A DNA stretch of 41,531 bases from Bacteroidales bacterium (GCA_016935435.1 JAFGQZ010000014.1:1-41531), one strand, 5' to 3'. Counted from the stretch's first letter, positions 9,694 through 18,277 are shown. The notes: a model not told the origin generated them from the letters alone. Numbers and translations are program-made.

Positions 9694-11214
9694 ATGCCCA
9701 TAGTTACCTCGCTTTATAAATGGTTTAATATTAAACGTATTACAGAAATCGATCTGATACGCCAGTATCCATACAACGTTCAGCAGGATACTTTTGAGCA
9801 ACTTATTGAGCGTGGGGCAAACACAGAATGGGGAAGGCGCTACCAATATGAAGGCATAAGGACAATAAAAGATTTTCAGTCGCTGGTGCCTTTACAAACC
9901 TACGATGATGTTAAGCCTTATGTGGAAAGGCTCAGAAATGGTGAACAGGATTTGCTTTGGCCCGGGGAAATTAAGTGGTTTGCGAAATCGTCGGGTACAA
10001 CCAGCGATAAAAGTAAATTTATTCCTGTGAGCAACGATTCGCTTGAAAAGTGCCATTTCAGGGGTGGTAAAGATGTGCTGGCAATCTATACCCAGAATTA
10101 TCCCGAATCGAAAATATTTAAGGGCAAAAGCCTTACCTTGGGCGGTAGTCATAAGATAGACAATTACAGCAACCAATCGTACTATGGCGACCTGTCGGCC
10201 ATATTAATCGAAAACCTGCCGTTCTGGACAGAATTTATCCGTACGCCCAGCCAACAGGTGGCATTATTGGACAAATGGGAAGAGAAACTCGAAAGAATAA
10301 CTGCCGAAGTTATTAACGAAAATGTAACAAGCCTTGCCGGGGTGCCATCGTGGAATTTAGTAATGATAAAATATATTCTTGAACATACTGGCAAGAAAAA
10401 CTTATTAGAGCTTTGGCCTAACTTAGAACTATTTATTCACGGAGGGGTTAGTTTTACTCCGTACCGTGAGCAATACGAAAAATTTATTCCTTCGCCAGAC
10501 ATGCATTACCTCGAAGCTTACAATGCTTCGGAAGGCTTTTTTGCTATCCAGGATGATCCTTTCGACAGCGGTATGTTGCTAATGCTCGATTACGGCATTT
10601 TTTACGAATTTATCCCAATGGAAGAATTTGATAAGCCTGATGCCAAAGTTTTGGGCATCGAAGAAGTAAAAAAAGATGTTAATTATGCTATTGTAATATC
10701 GACAAATTCTGGCTTGTGGCGCTATATTATTGGCGATACAGTTAAATTCACCTCATTGTTCCCCCATAAAATTGTCATAACCGGACGAACAAAACATTTT
10801 ATAAATGCCTTTGGCGAAGAGGTTATTATTGATAATGCAGAAAAGGCCCTTGAAACAGCGTGCCATAAAACATCATCGGCCATTAGCGAATATACAGCTG
10901 CACCTGTTTTTATGGGCGAAAACCAAAAGGGCTCGCACGAATGGGTGATAGAATTCGACAGGCACCCTTCAAATATCGATGAATTTGCCTATTATCTCGA
11001 TATTGCCTTGCAAAATGCCAATTCCGATTACGAAGCCAAAAGATATAAAAATATAACCCTCGACCCCCCAAAAATTAATAATGTACCCCAAGGCACTTTT
11101 TACCGGTGGTTGGAGCAGAAAGGAAAACTTGGCGGGCAAAACAAAGTACCACGCTTGTCAAACAGCCGGCAATTTGTCGAAGAGTTGCTGGAAATTGCCA
11201 GAAGTTTAAAATAA
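9694..11214 (+). CDS. GH3-superfamily acyl-adenylating / acyl-amido synthetase-like protein
   Basis: This 506-residue protein belongs to the GH3 auxin-responsive family (PF03321), relatives of plant enzymes that adenylate a carboxylic acid and join it to an amino acid. The ATP-binding motif I is clear (SSGTTSDKSKFIPVS, residues 99-113). A second motif appears as YNASEG near residue 272, and the third nucleotide-binding motif as WRYIIGDTVKF near residue 345. The length is close to that of full GH3 proteins, and the adenylation core and smaller C-terminal lobe both seem present. No signal peptide is seen, so it is cytoplasmic. Bacteroidetes members are common but I know of no established substrate. 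The neighbours (phosphate transporter, nucleoside kinases) give no clear pathway. The family call is strong; the reaction is inferred. Confidence 0.88.
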   Translation: MPIVTSLYKWFNIKRITEIDLIRQYPYNVQQDTFEQLIERGANTEWGRRYQYEGIRTIKDFQSLVPLQTYDDVKPYVERLRNGEQDLLWPGEIKWFAKSSGTTSDKSKFIPVSNDSLEKCHFRGGKDVLAIYTQNYPESKIFKGKSLTLGGSHKIDNYSNQSYYGDLSAILIENLPFWTEFIRTPSQQVALLDKWEEKLERITAEVINENVTSLAGVPSWNLVMIKYILEHTGKKNLLELWPNLELFIHGGVSFTPYREQYEKFIPSPDMHYLEAYNASEGFFAIQDDPFDSGMLLMLDYGIFYEFIPMEEFDKPDAKVLGIEEVKKDVNYAIVISTNSGLWRYIIGDTVKFTSLFPHKIVITGRTKHFINAFGEEVIIDNAEKALETACHKTSSAISEYTAAPVFMGENQKGSHEWVIEFDRHPSNIDEFAYYLDIALQNANSDYEAKRYKNITLDPPKINNVPQGTFYRWLEQKGKLGGQNKVPRLSNSRQFVEELLEIARSLK

Positions 11215-11316
11215 GCAAGATTTATGATGATTATTTCTTTGCCGGGATGAAATATCTTGTAACATTTTATTAATTTAGGAAAACATACTGAAAAAGTTTA
11301 TTTAATACATAGTTAA

Positions 11317-11931
11317 ATGCATATAGCTGTTGCCGGCAACATAGGATCGGGTAAAACTACGCTCACAGGTTTATTATCGCGCCATTTTGGTTGGAAACCA
11401 CATTATGAGGATGTTGATGAAAATCCATATCTCGACGATTTTTATAACGACATGCAACGTTGGTCGTTCAACCTGCAAATTTATTTTCTAAATACACGTT
11501 TTAACCATATTCTTGAAATAAAGAAATCAGAAAACACAATTATACAAGACAGGACCATTTACGAAGATGCCTATATTTTTGCCCCAAACCTGCATGCTAT
11601 GGGCTTAATGTCGATTCGCGATTTCGAAAACTATTTTACCCTGTTTAACCTTGTTTCGTCGCTCATTGAACCACCTGATTTGGTAATTTACCTGAAAGCA
11701 TCGGTACCTACCCTGGTGCGGCAGATTGAAAAGCGAGGAAGAAAATACGAAGACAATATACGGATTGATTATCTTAAAAAATTAAACGAAAGGTACGACT
11801 CCTGGGCAGAAGCATACAACCTGGGCAAAATACTGTATGTCGATGTTGATAACCTTAATTTTATTGATAAACCCGAAGATTTAAGCATTGTTATTGATAA
11901 AGTAAATGCCACCCTTCACGGATTGTTTTAG
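11317..11931 (+). CDS. Deoxynucleoside kinase (dGK/dAK-type)
   Basis: A 204-residue P-loop kinase of the deoxyribonucleoside kinase family. The Walker A motif GNIGSGKTT sits at residues 7-15. A DRTIYED motif near 82-88 corresponds to the family's DRS/ERS region, and an arginine-rich lid (RQIEKRGRKYE) follows near 135-145. It should phosphorylate purine or pyrimidine deoxynucleosides for salvage in the cytoplasm; which base it prefers cannot be read off. The length is normal and the gene appears intact. It lies about 100 nt after the GH3 gene on the same strand, with no obvious terminator between them, and its stop codon overlaps that of the convergent PfkB kinase. Confidence 0.88.
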   Translation: MHIAVAGNIGSGKTTLTGLLSRHFGWKPHYEDVDENPYLDDFYNDMQRWSFNLQIYFLNTRFNHILEIKKSENTIIQDRTIYEDAYIFAPNLHAMGLMSIRDFENYFTLFNLVSSLIEPPDLVIYLKASVPTLVRQIEKRGRKYEDNIRIDYLKKLNERYDSWAEAYNLGKILYVDVDNLNFIDKPEDLSIVIDKVNATLHGLF

Positions 11932-12908
11932 CCTGCAATATGGCTTGCGTTTTGCATTATTTCAGGCCAATCCTGTTCATAAATGCGGGCACCGTATTTT
12001 TCTATAACCTTGCCAGCAAGCAGTGCCCCAAGTTGTCCGCACTTGTCGAAAGGCAAATTGAGGTTTAAGCCATAAATAAACCCTGCTGCATACTGATCGC
12101 CTGCCCCGGTGGTATCGAGGGCATTGGTTTTTACTATTCCAACCTTGTGTGTTTTGCCATTGCTCTTAATGAGCGAGCCATTTTTTCCAATCTTTACCAC
12201 CGCAATTTTGCATTCGTTTGAAATAATATCCAGTGCCTCTTCAGGGCTTTTGCCGGTATAGGCTTTAGCCTCTTCTTCGTTGGCAAATACCAGATCGACG
12301 TATTGTGGGATAATTTTTTTCAGGAACTCGATTTTATCGGCTACAACATTATAGCTGGCCAAATCTAAAGAAACCAGCATGTTGTTTTTTCGTGCCAGTT
12401 GAAGTGCCTGTTCTATAAGGTCGGTATTGTAAACAAGGTAACCTTCAAGATGAAAGATATCATATTGTGCAAACACAGCAGGATCGAGTTCGTTGGCAGT
12501 TAGTTCGACAGCAGCTCCCAAATAGGTTGCAAATGTGCGCTCACTGTCAGTGCTTATAAAAGTATTTGCCCTTCCCGTGCCAGCCTGTCCATTAAATAGA
12601 AAAGTATTTATACCGGCATTTTGCATATCGGTTTTAAAAAAATGCCCCAGTTCATCGTTGTTCACTTTACCAATATACCCGCATGTAACCCCTAACCGCG
12701 CAATTCCGTGTATTGTATTGGCCGCCGATCCACCCGAAGCTTTAGTTATTTTCTTGTCGGCAATAAGCTTTGAAATATTACCGGCAGTAACTTCGTCAAT
12801 CAGTGTCATGCTGCCTTTTGGCAGGTTTAACTGTTGAATAAGGGTGTCGTCTTGCATTTGTATTAACAGGTCAACGAGTGCATTTCCTAAGCCTAGAACT
12901 TTTTTCAT
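11928..12908 (-). CDS. PfkB-family kinase, adenosine kinase-like
   Basis: This 326-residue ribokinase/PfkB-fold kinase has the N-terminal GLGNALVDLL strand, the GGSAANT substrate motif at 59-65, and the C-terminal anion-hole signature DTTGAGD (265-271) with the catalytic Asp271. Bacteroidetes proteins of this type are usually annotated as adenosine kinase, which would convert adenosine to AMP. Ribokinase or another sugar/nucleoside substrate is possible, because the substrate pocket cannot be resolved by eye. It is cytoplasmic and complete. Its stop overlaps by 3 bases with the stop of the convergent deoxynucleoside kinase, placing two nucleoside-salvage-type kinases end to end. Confidence 0.85.
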   Translation of the reverse strand: MKKVLGLGNALVDLLIQMQDDTLIQQLNLPKGSMTLIDEVTAGNISKLIADKKITKASGGSAANTIHGIARLGVTCGYIGKVNNDELGHFFKTDMQNAGINTFLFNGQAGTGRANTFISTDSERTFATYLGAAVELTANELDPAVFAQYDIFHLEGYLVYNTDLIEQALQLARKNNMLVSLDLASYNVVADKIEFLKKIIPQYVDLVFANEEEAKAYTGKSPEEALDIISNECKIAVVKIGKNGSLIKSNGKTHKVGIVKTNALDTTGAGDQYAAGFIYGLNLNLPFDKCGQLGALLAGKVIEKYGARIYEQDWPEIMQNASHIAG

Positions 12909-12969
12909 GGGTTTTTATATTAAAAGAATAGCGAAGTAACAAAAAATCTTTAAAAAATTAGCAAAAGCA

Positions 12970-13001
12970 TTTGCATAATTTAAAGCAAAGATATAGCTTT
13001 G
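12970..13001 (+). promoter_or_regulatory. Promoter for tRNA-Asn
   Basis: TTTG at 12970-12973 and TAGCTTTG at 12994-13001 are spaced by 20 nt and match the Bacteroidetes consensus. The mature tRNA would start about 70 nt downstream of the expected transcription start, leaving a leader to be processed. Confidence 0.6.
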
Positions 13002-13079
13002 CCGTCGCATTTTTCCTCAGGCTTGTACCAGAGGGTAAATGCCAGACAGCCCTGGTTTAAGGGGCGACAATATATACAC

Positions 13080-13153
13080 TCCTCAGTAGCTCAGTTGGTT
13101 AGAGCGGCGGACTGTTAATCCGTAGGTCGTAGGTTCAAGTCCTACCTGAGGAG
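13080..13153 (+). tRNA. trnN: tRNA-Asn (anticodon GTT)
   Basis: A full 74-nt cloverleaf can be folded. The acceptor stem TCCTCAG (13080-13086) pairs with CTGAGGA (13146-13152). The D stem is GCTC/GAGC. The anticodon stem GCGGA/TCCGT surrounds loop CTGTTAA with GTT at 13114-13116. The T arm is GTAGG-TTCAAGT-CCTAC and the discriminator is G13153. No CCA is encoded. It closely resembles bacterial tRNA-Asn. Confidence 0.97.
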
Positions 13154-13155
13154 CG

Positions 13156-13185
13156 AAAAAACCGGGATCAAAACCCGGTTTTTTT
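13156..13185 (+). terminator. Rho-independent terminator after tRNA-Asn
   Basis: The stem AAAAAACCGGG (13156-13166) pairs with CCCGGTTTTTT (from 13174) across a 7-nt loop, starting 3 nt after the tRNA. The 3' arm runs into more T residues. Confidence 0.9.
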
Positions 13186-13205
13186 GTTTTTTTTAAAGGC
13201 AAACG

Positions 13206-13236
13206 ATTGCATTTGCTGGATTATTTTTTATTTTTG
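13206..13236 (+). promoter_or_regulatory. Putative promoter for the jelly-roll T9SS protein
   Basis: ATTG at 13206-13209 and TATTTTTG at 13229-13236 are separated by 19 nt. The -7 element fits TAnnTTTG and the -33 element is a near match. The start codon lies about 60 nt further on, after the tRNA terminator. Confidence 0.45.
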
Positions 13237-13297
13237 TCGCAAACCGCTCAATTTATTTACATGTTTTAGGTTTTGTTTACTTATAAATTAGGGGATT

Positions 13298-14389
13298 ATG
13301 AAAAAAACAGTTGGCTTTATTGTTTTATTTTTTATGGTTTCTGTTACCAATGGCCAAATAGCGCTGGTAGCAGACGGGCCTGGCGACACTTACGAGTTAA
13401 TTACAGGAATTTTTTCACCAGCAGCAAGCGAAGGCGCACTTGAAACGCCCGATTGTGGCCATGCAGCCTTCGAAAGGCATATTACGGAAGTTTTTGACAG
13501 TGTGTTGGGCAAATTTGTTTTTGTTTTTCACATACATGTTGTCCCCGATAACGACAGGTGCATTAAATTCGACAGACAGCGAAACGAAATTAAAACTACA
13601 GCCTCAGGGCAAAGCGCTTTAACTGGTATTATAAACGACAGCGTTGTTTACAAATGGAAGTTTAAAATTGACTCATTGTTTCAGCCTTCCGATAAGTTTA
13701 CGCATATTCACCAAATAAAAGGTGTTGGCGGAAACGAAATCGACATGCCATTAATTACACTGACGCCCCGGGCTGGAAACCCCGAAAAATTGCAGTTGAT
13801 GTATTCTTCCAGCACTTCACAATCGGAAGTATATGCTGTAAGCCTTGCCCCTTTCAAAGGCACCTGGGTGGAAGTTACACAGAGTATATTATATCGCGAA
13901 TCGGGGAAATACGAAATTTTCATCCGCAGGGCCTCCGACGATTCATTGTTGTTTCACTATAAAAACAATAATATTCGCATGTGGCGCACCAATGCGTCGT
14001 GGATGCGCCCTAAATGGGGCATTTACCGGAGCCTTTTAAACTCGGATATGTTAAGGGACGAAGAAGTACGCTTTGCCGATTTTTCTATTTGGGAAACTAC
14101 TGTACCTGTTACAGTTACCCCTTCAGGCTTGTCAGGCGATACTGCTCATAGCCCCGATATACTTCTGTTTCCAAATCCGGTAGAATCTGAAATGGTTCTT
14201 GCCATGCACGGTATTACTGACAAATATTATGTGCGTATCATTAGTTCAACTGGAAGCGTTCTATTTGATAAATTGTTTTCTCAGGAAATTACATCTATAG
14301 ATGTCAGTCTTTTAAAGGCTGGAATATATATCTTATCTATTACAGAATTGTCTGGTACTGCAAAGGAGGTGCGTTTTATCAAACTATAA
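13298..14389 (+). CDS. Secreted concanavalin A-like (jelly-roll) protein with T9SS sorting domain; possible polysaccharide lyase or glycan-binding protein
   Basis: A 363-residue protein with an N-terminal signal peptide (about residues 1-19, ending VTNG before QIA). A beta-rich domain spans about 30-270 and looks like the jelly-roll fold of alginate/glucuronan lyases and related families. It contains a DRQRNEIK motif near residue 92, which recalls the catalytic-face strand of such lyases, and alternating strands with conserved HIHQIKG and PKWGIYRS. The last 75 residues (about 289-363) form a T9SS type A sorting domain (LLFPNPV, ending RFIKL). It is therefore expected outside the cell or on its surface. 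The next gene, also exported, starts 54 nt downstream. Fold and localisation are fairly secure; enzyme activity and substrate are guesses, and I cannot place it in a named CAZy family. Confidence 0.7.
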   Translation: MKKTVGFIVLFFMVSVTNGQIALVADGPGDTYELITGIFSPAASEGALETPDCGHAAFERHITEVFDSVLGKFVFVFHIHVVPDNDRCIKFDRQRNEIKTTASGQSALTGIINDSVVYKWKFKIDSLFQPSDKFTHIHQIKGVGGNEIDMPLITLTPRAGNPEKLQLMYSSSTSQSEVYAVSLAPFKGTWVEVTQSILYRESGKYEIFIRRASDDSLLFHYKNNNIRMWRTNASWMRPKWGIYRSLLNSDMLRDEEVRFADFSIWETTVPVTVTPSGLSGDTAHSPDILLFPNPVESEMVLAMHGITDKYYVRIISSTGSVLFDKLFSQEITSIDVSLLKAGIYILSITELSGTAKEVRFIKL

Positions 14390-14443
14390 AATTCAGGCAT
14401 GTTTTTTGATTGAAAATCAATATAAACAATAAACCTGAAACAA

Positions 14444-15931
14444 ATGAAACCCATATCCCTTATTGTTGGACTTTTTGTGATGCTACAGCTTGTTTCTGCA
14501 CAGAAAGCACCTCTGAAATTTGGAAAACCAGGTGAGGATGAGCTTAACATTATAGAGCACCATGGGGCACCTGCAGTGGTTTTATACGATTTTGGGCAAT
14601 ACTACCTTGATGGAAGGATTGGCCGTGTATTTTTTTATTATAAGCGTCACCTGCGCATTAAAATTTTATCGGAAGAAGGATTAAAATATGCCAGACAAAC
14701 AATATTTTATTATGATCTGACTAAAGCCACATACTTTTCGAATTCCCAGTCGTACGAACTTCGTGCACAAACACTTAATACAACCGATAACGGAAAAATT
14801 GTAAAAACCAGGCTTAAGTCGAAAGACATTATCAGGAGTGGGGTTTATTCCGACTTCAATACCGATATTACACTGGTATTCCCAAATGTAAAAGTAGGTT
14901 CTATAATTGAATATGAAATAAATATACCAACCATTAACCTTGTAAATCCTCCGATATGGGCTATGCAGTTCGAGATACCTGTTTTATGGAGCGAGCTCCG
15001 GGTAATAACCCCTCTTGATTTTGATTACAGTGCAAAAATTTACAATACCGATTATATCGATATTAATGAAGAATCTTCTTTTGTTACTTCCATGTCGTAC
15101 CCTCGGGGCGGCCTTACTTATAGTGCCAATCAGTTACGTTTTGTTAAAACCAATATTGCTGCTTTGCCCGATACTATGCTGTCAAAAGGCGTTTACCTTA
15201 AAATAATGCTAGAATACGCATCGCGTAAATTTGCCTTGCCCGGTATGGAAGAATTGTTCAAAGCTTTGGATGCGAACTATAAATATCTTGATAAGTCGGA
15301 GAAAGGCAGTGCCCTTCACAATACAGGGTATTTACTATACAAACGGCCCGACCTATCAGGCATTGCCGGGAAATTAATGAAAGATCCGGGTTTTGGCCCG
15401 CCCCTGGTTATAAACATGGGGTTTAACGACAGCCTTAAATCTATAACAGCAAGCAGTAAATCACAGACCGAGAAAATGGATACCGTGTTCAGCTATGTAA
15501 GCAATAACTTTGAGTGGGACGGTAATTACCGGGTATTTGTGCGCGATGGTTTTTCGGTTAAAACTACAGAATTTATCAGCCGGTTTGCTTCTGAAAATGC
15601 CAATCTGAATACCAGTTTGTCTAAATCGATGCGCACACATAGCGGGTCGGGCAGCGAAATTAACTTTATATTGATAAACCTGCTTAATTCTGCCGGTGTA
15701 AAAACTTATCCGGTTTTGGTAAGTACTCTTGATTTCGACCTTATCGATACCGCTTTTTTCAACCTGCACCAGTTTAACCATGTAATTGCATTGGCAGAGG
15801 CTGATGGACAACACTATTTGCTCGACGCTGTTAAAAATGGGGAAAATTATGTTTTAACCAGCAAACCATTAAACGATTTTGGTTTGGTTATTTATAAAGA
15901 CAGGGCAGAATGGATTGCCATAAAGCCTTAA
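14444..15931 (+). CDS. Secreted DUF3857 / degenerate transglutaminase-like protein
   Basis: This 495-residue protein begins with a signal peptide (about 1-20, ending LVSAQ). A DUF3857 domain covers about 45-240, and a transglutaminase-like fold covers about 335-465. In the latter, GSGSEINFILINLL (401-414) aligns with the helix that normally starts with the catalytic Cys, but Gly403 is at that place. A His (446) and an Asp (461) that could match the other two triad positions remain. Bacteroidetes family members usually run past 600 residues with a further C-terminal domain. This one stops soon after the transglutaminase core, so it is short. It probably acts in the periplasm or outer membrane as a non-catalytic binding or scaffold protein. 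It may be co-transcribed with the upstream gene. The stop lies 21 nt from the stop of the convergent acyltransferase gene. Confidence 0.75.
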   Translation: MKPISLIVGLFVMLQLVSAQKAPLKFGKPGEDELNIIEHHGAPAVVLYDFGQYYLDGRIGRVFFYYKRHLRIKILSEEGLKYARQTIFYYDLTKATYFSNSQSYELRAQTLNTTDNGKIVKTRLKSKDIIRSGVYSDFNTDITLVFPNVKVGSIIEYEINIPTINLVNPPIWAMQFEIPVLWSELRVITPLDFDYSAKIYNTDYIDINEESSFVTSMSYPRGGLTYSANQLRFVKTNIAALPDTMLSKGVYLKIMLEYASRKFALPGMEELFKALDANYKYLDKSEKGSALHNTGYLLYKRPDLSGIAGKLMKDPGFGPPLVINMGFNDSLKSITASSKSQTEKMDTVFSYVSNNFEWDGNYRVFVRDGFSVKTTEFISRFASENANLNTSLSKSMRTHSGSGSEINFILINLLNSAGVKTYPVLVSTLDFDLIDTAFFNLHQFNHVIALAEADGQHYLLDAVKNGENYVLTSKPLNDFGLVIYKDRAEWIAIKP

Positions 15932-15952
15932 TAGAACAGGTATTTTTATTAT

Positions 15953-17110
15953 TCAATTTGCAGAGCCGCCTTTATGGATAGCCTGCGATAAAAATTTTTT
16001 TGTCAACCATTTTCTAATAGGGGCGTCGTATAGCCTGAAGCTGGCGTATGCGAGCAAAACAGTTGCAAAGAGCACAATTAACGACATTGGTAAAGAGGCT
16101 CTTAAGCTAATATTGTTTTTGGAAACCCATGCCATAAATACATATATGACCGGGTAGTGGGTGATATAAATAGGATAGGAAATATCGCCAAGAAATTTGC
16201 TTACTGTTAATGCAAACTTGCCCCTTATATTGCCACTGGCGCCCATATAAACTATGAGCGGAAATACAACAATTACACTTAAGGCAACATAAAGGCCATT
16301 TAACCAAACCCTTTCGGTACCACCAAGGCGGGGTACAGATAAAACAACAACCAATAGAACGCTGCAACATAGAAAAGCATTTTTTATCTTGCCGGGCTTT
16401 ACTGCTCGCGAAAGTAACAGTCCGGCAAAAAACGGATAGAGTAAACGAGTAAAACCAATACGCAATTGTTGAGGTTCTACCGACCATCCGCCAATAATAT
16501 CACCCTGTGTTACCGATAAGTGTACCAGGGCAATGCCCGAAATAAATACTAAAAATGCCAATAGCTTATTAGAGAATTTACGGATAAACAATGCATAGAA
16601 GATGTTTGCAACATACTCGAAAAACAACGACCATGCAGGACCGTTTAAAGGATGCATTTCATGCCAGCCCCTAATATCAAAAGAAGGGCCCACCGGTAAA
16701 AGGGTAAACCCAATTAACATAACAACCAGCATTTTCCATACGGGTACTTTATGAATTTCCGGAAAGAAAATGCTATCCTGAAAATAAAAAGCAACAGCAC
16801 CTGTCAACATTCCTACAATAATCATAGGATGAAGACGGATAAGCCTCCTTTTAAAAAAATTGCCTAAAGTCATTTTGCCCCAACGGTCGTCGTATGCGTA
16901 ACCTATTACAAAACCCGAAAGCACAAAAAAGAAATCGACAGCCAGGTAACCATGGTTTATTATCTGAAGGTGGTTATCGCCATGGGTAAAGGTTTCCAAT
17001 ATATGAAAAAGCACCACAACAATGGCCGCTACACCACGCAAGGCATCGAGTATAATATAGTGGCTCTTGGTATCTGAAAATCCCTGGTATAGATTATTTA
17101 ATTTATTCAT
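15953..17110 (-). CDS. Acyltransferase family 3 (OafA/YrhL-like) integral membrane protein
   Basis: A 385-residue protein with about ten hydrophobic segments. The family signature FFVLSGFVIGYAY lies near residues 60-72, and a conserved basic loop RRLIRLHPM (about 87-95) has the His typical of this family's active site. Such proteins transfer acetyl or other acyl groups to surface polysaccharides, O-antigen or other exported sugars in the inner membrane. No SGNH domain is attached. The acceptor is unknown. The gene follows the polyprenyl synthase gene on the same strand after 65 nt and may share its transcript, though no shared pathway is evident. Confidence 0.88.
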   Translation of the reverse strand: MNKLNNLYQGFSDTKSHYIILDALRGVAAIVVVLFHILETFTHGDNHLQIINHGYLAVDFFFVLSGFVIGYAYDDRWGKMTLGNFFKRRLIRLHPMIIVGMLTGAVAFYFQDSIFFPEIHKVPVWKMLVVMLIGFTLLPVGPSFDIRGWHEMHPLNGPAWSLFFEYVANIFYALFIRKFSNKLLAFLVFISGIALVHLSVTQGDIIGGWSVEPQQLRIGFTRLLYPFFAGLLLSRAVKPGKIKNAFLCCSVLLVVVLSVPRLGGTERVWLNGLYVALSVIVVFPLIVYMGASGNIRGKFALTVSKFLGDISYPIYITHYPVIYVFMAWVSKNNISLRASLPMSLIVLFATVLLAYASFRLYDAPIRKWLTKKFLSQAIHKGGSAN

Positions 17111-17175
17111 ATCAGATTGTTGACAATTATGTTTAATAAGATAACCTGTTTTGAGATATATAAAATTTCAAATGG

Positions 17176-18150
17176 TTATTTCTCTCTGTACATTAGGCTG
17201 AAGAGAATTTCCTCAAGTGGTTTTTTTGCTTGTGCAACTGTGTCAATCTGGTTTAAAACTTCTACAGCATTGTTTATATAGCCTATTGCTGCTAGTTGTA
17301 TATCGTTGTTAACACCGGTTTCGCAATAAATGTTTTTTATGGCATTAATTTTCTCTGCCCTGTCAAATTCTGGCATTTCAATCCATTTTTTCAATTCTTT
17401 AACCAAGTTTTTATTTTCACTGTTCAGGGCACTTATAAGAAGGTATGTTTTTTTGTTGTTTATAATATCGCCACCAATTGTTTTTCCAAATTTTATTTCA
17501 TCGGCAAAAGTATCGAGGTAGTCGTCTTGTAATTGAAAGGCCATGCCCAATCCCAAACCTATTTCATACAGGTAATTCAGGTTAGTATTGTCTGCACCGG
17601 CGCAAATGCCCCCAATTTTCATTGATGCGGCAAGTAGTACAGATGTTTTTAGCCTTATCATTTCTAGATATTCATGCAATTGCACATTATTGCGTTTCTC
17701 AAAATTCATATCGAGTTGTTGTCCTTCGCATACCTGGAGTGCTGTTTGGTTAAATACCTTCATTACCGGGCACAAAAATTTTTCGGGTAACCGGTTTAAT
17801 TGCTCGTAGGCAAGTATCATAGCTGCATCGCCCGAAAGTATTGCAGTGTTTTCACCCCATATTTTATGTACTGTGGGCTTACCACGTCGAATATCGGCTT
17901 TATCCATAATATCATCGTGGAGCAGGGTAAAATTGTGAAATATTTCAATGGCCATTGCTGCGGGCATTGCTGTTTCAATAACAGGTGAAAAAAAACCGGC
18001 AGACATTAGTGTCAGCAAGGGCCTGATTCGCTTCCCGCCTAAGCCCAGAATATATTGTATAGGCTTGTAGAGTTCTTCCGGACTGTTTGGGATGCCCGTA
18101 TTTTTGAGCGATTCTTCAATCAACTGTATGTATTCGTTTGTTGTTGGCAT
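17176..18150 (-). CDS. Polyprenyl (geranylgeranyl-type) diphosphate synthase
   Basis: A 324-residue trans-prenyltransferase. The first Asp-rich motif DDIMD is at 79-83, followed by RRGKPTVH. The second motif DDYLD is at 209-213. GGKRIRP (38-44) binds the diphosphate of IPP. It condenses IPP with allylic diphosphates in the cytoplasm, supplying quinone side chains or other isoprenoids. The residue five before the first motif is Phe74. In characterised relatives an aromatic there limits chain length, so a C15-C20 product is more likely than a long quinone chain; this is an inference only. The protein is complete and of normal length. Confidence 0.9.
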   Translation of the reverse strand: MPTTNEYIQLIEESLKNTGIPNSPEELYKPIQYILGLGGKRIRPLLTLMSAGFFSPVIETAMPAAMAIEIFHNFTLLHDDIMDKADIRRGKPTVHKIWGENTAILSGDAAMILAYEQLNRLPEKFLCPVMKVFNQTALQVCEGQQLDMNFEKRNNVQLHEYLEMIRLKTSVLLAASMKIGGICAGADNTNLNYLYEIGLGLGMAFQLQDDYLDTFADEIKFGKTIGGDIINNKKTYLLISALNSENKNLVKELKKWIEMPEFDRAEKINAIKNIYCETGVNNDIQLAAIGYINNAVEVLNQIDTVAQAKKPLEEILFSLMYREK

Positions 18151-18226
18151 ATTTTAAGTTTTGCCAAAAATAGAAAGTAAATTTTAATGTGCAGCTCAAT
18201 TAAATAACCTAATGTATATGTTTTTG

Positions 18227-18277
18227 AAAAAAACCAGTGCGGTTCTGCAGATTATGCAATAATACATGCACTGTTTT
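18227..18277 (-). terminator. Putative terminator of the sugar dehydrogenase-TonB receptor unit
   Basis: On the minus strand, CAGTGC (18273-18268) pairs with GCACTG (18240-18235) across a 27-nt loop and is followed by a G and a run of seven T (18233-18227). It begins about 25 nt after the receptor stop. The long loop lowers certainty. Confidence 0.45.

Noticed and set aside
15932..15952. Terminator between convergent DUF3857 and acyltransferase genes
   Set aside because: Only 21 nt separate the stops and no inverted repeat with a T-run is present.
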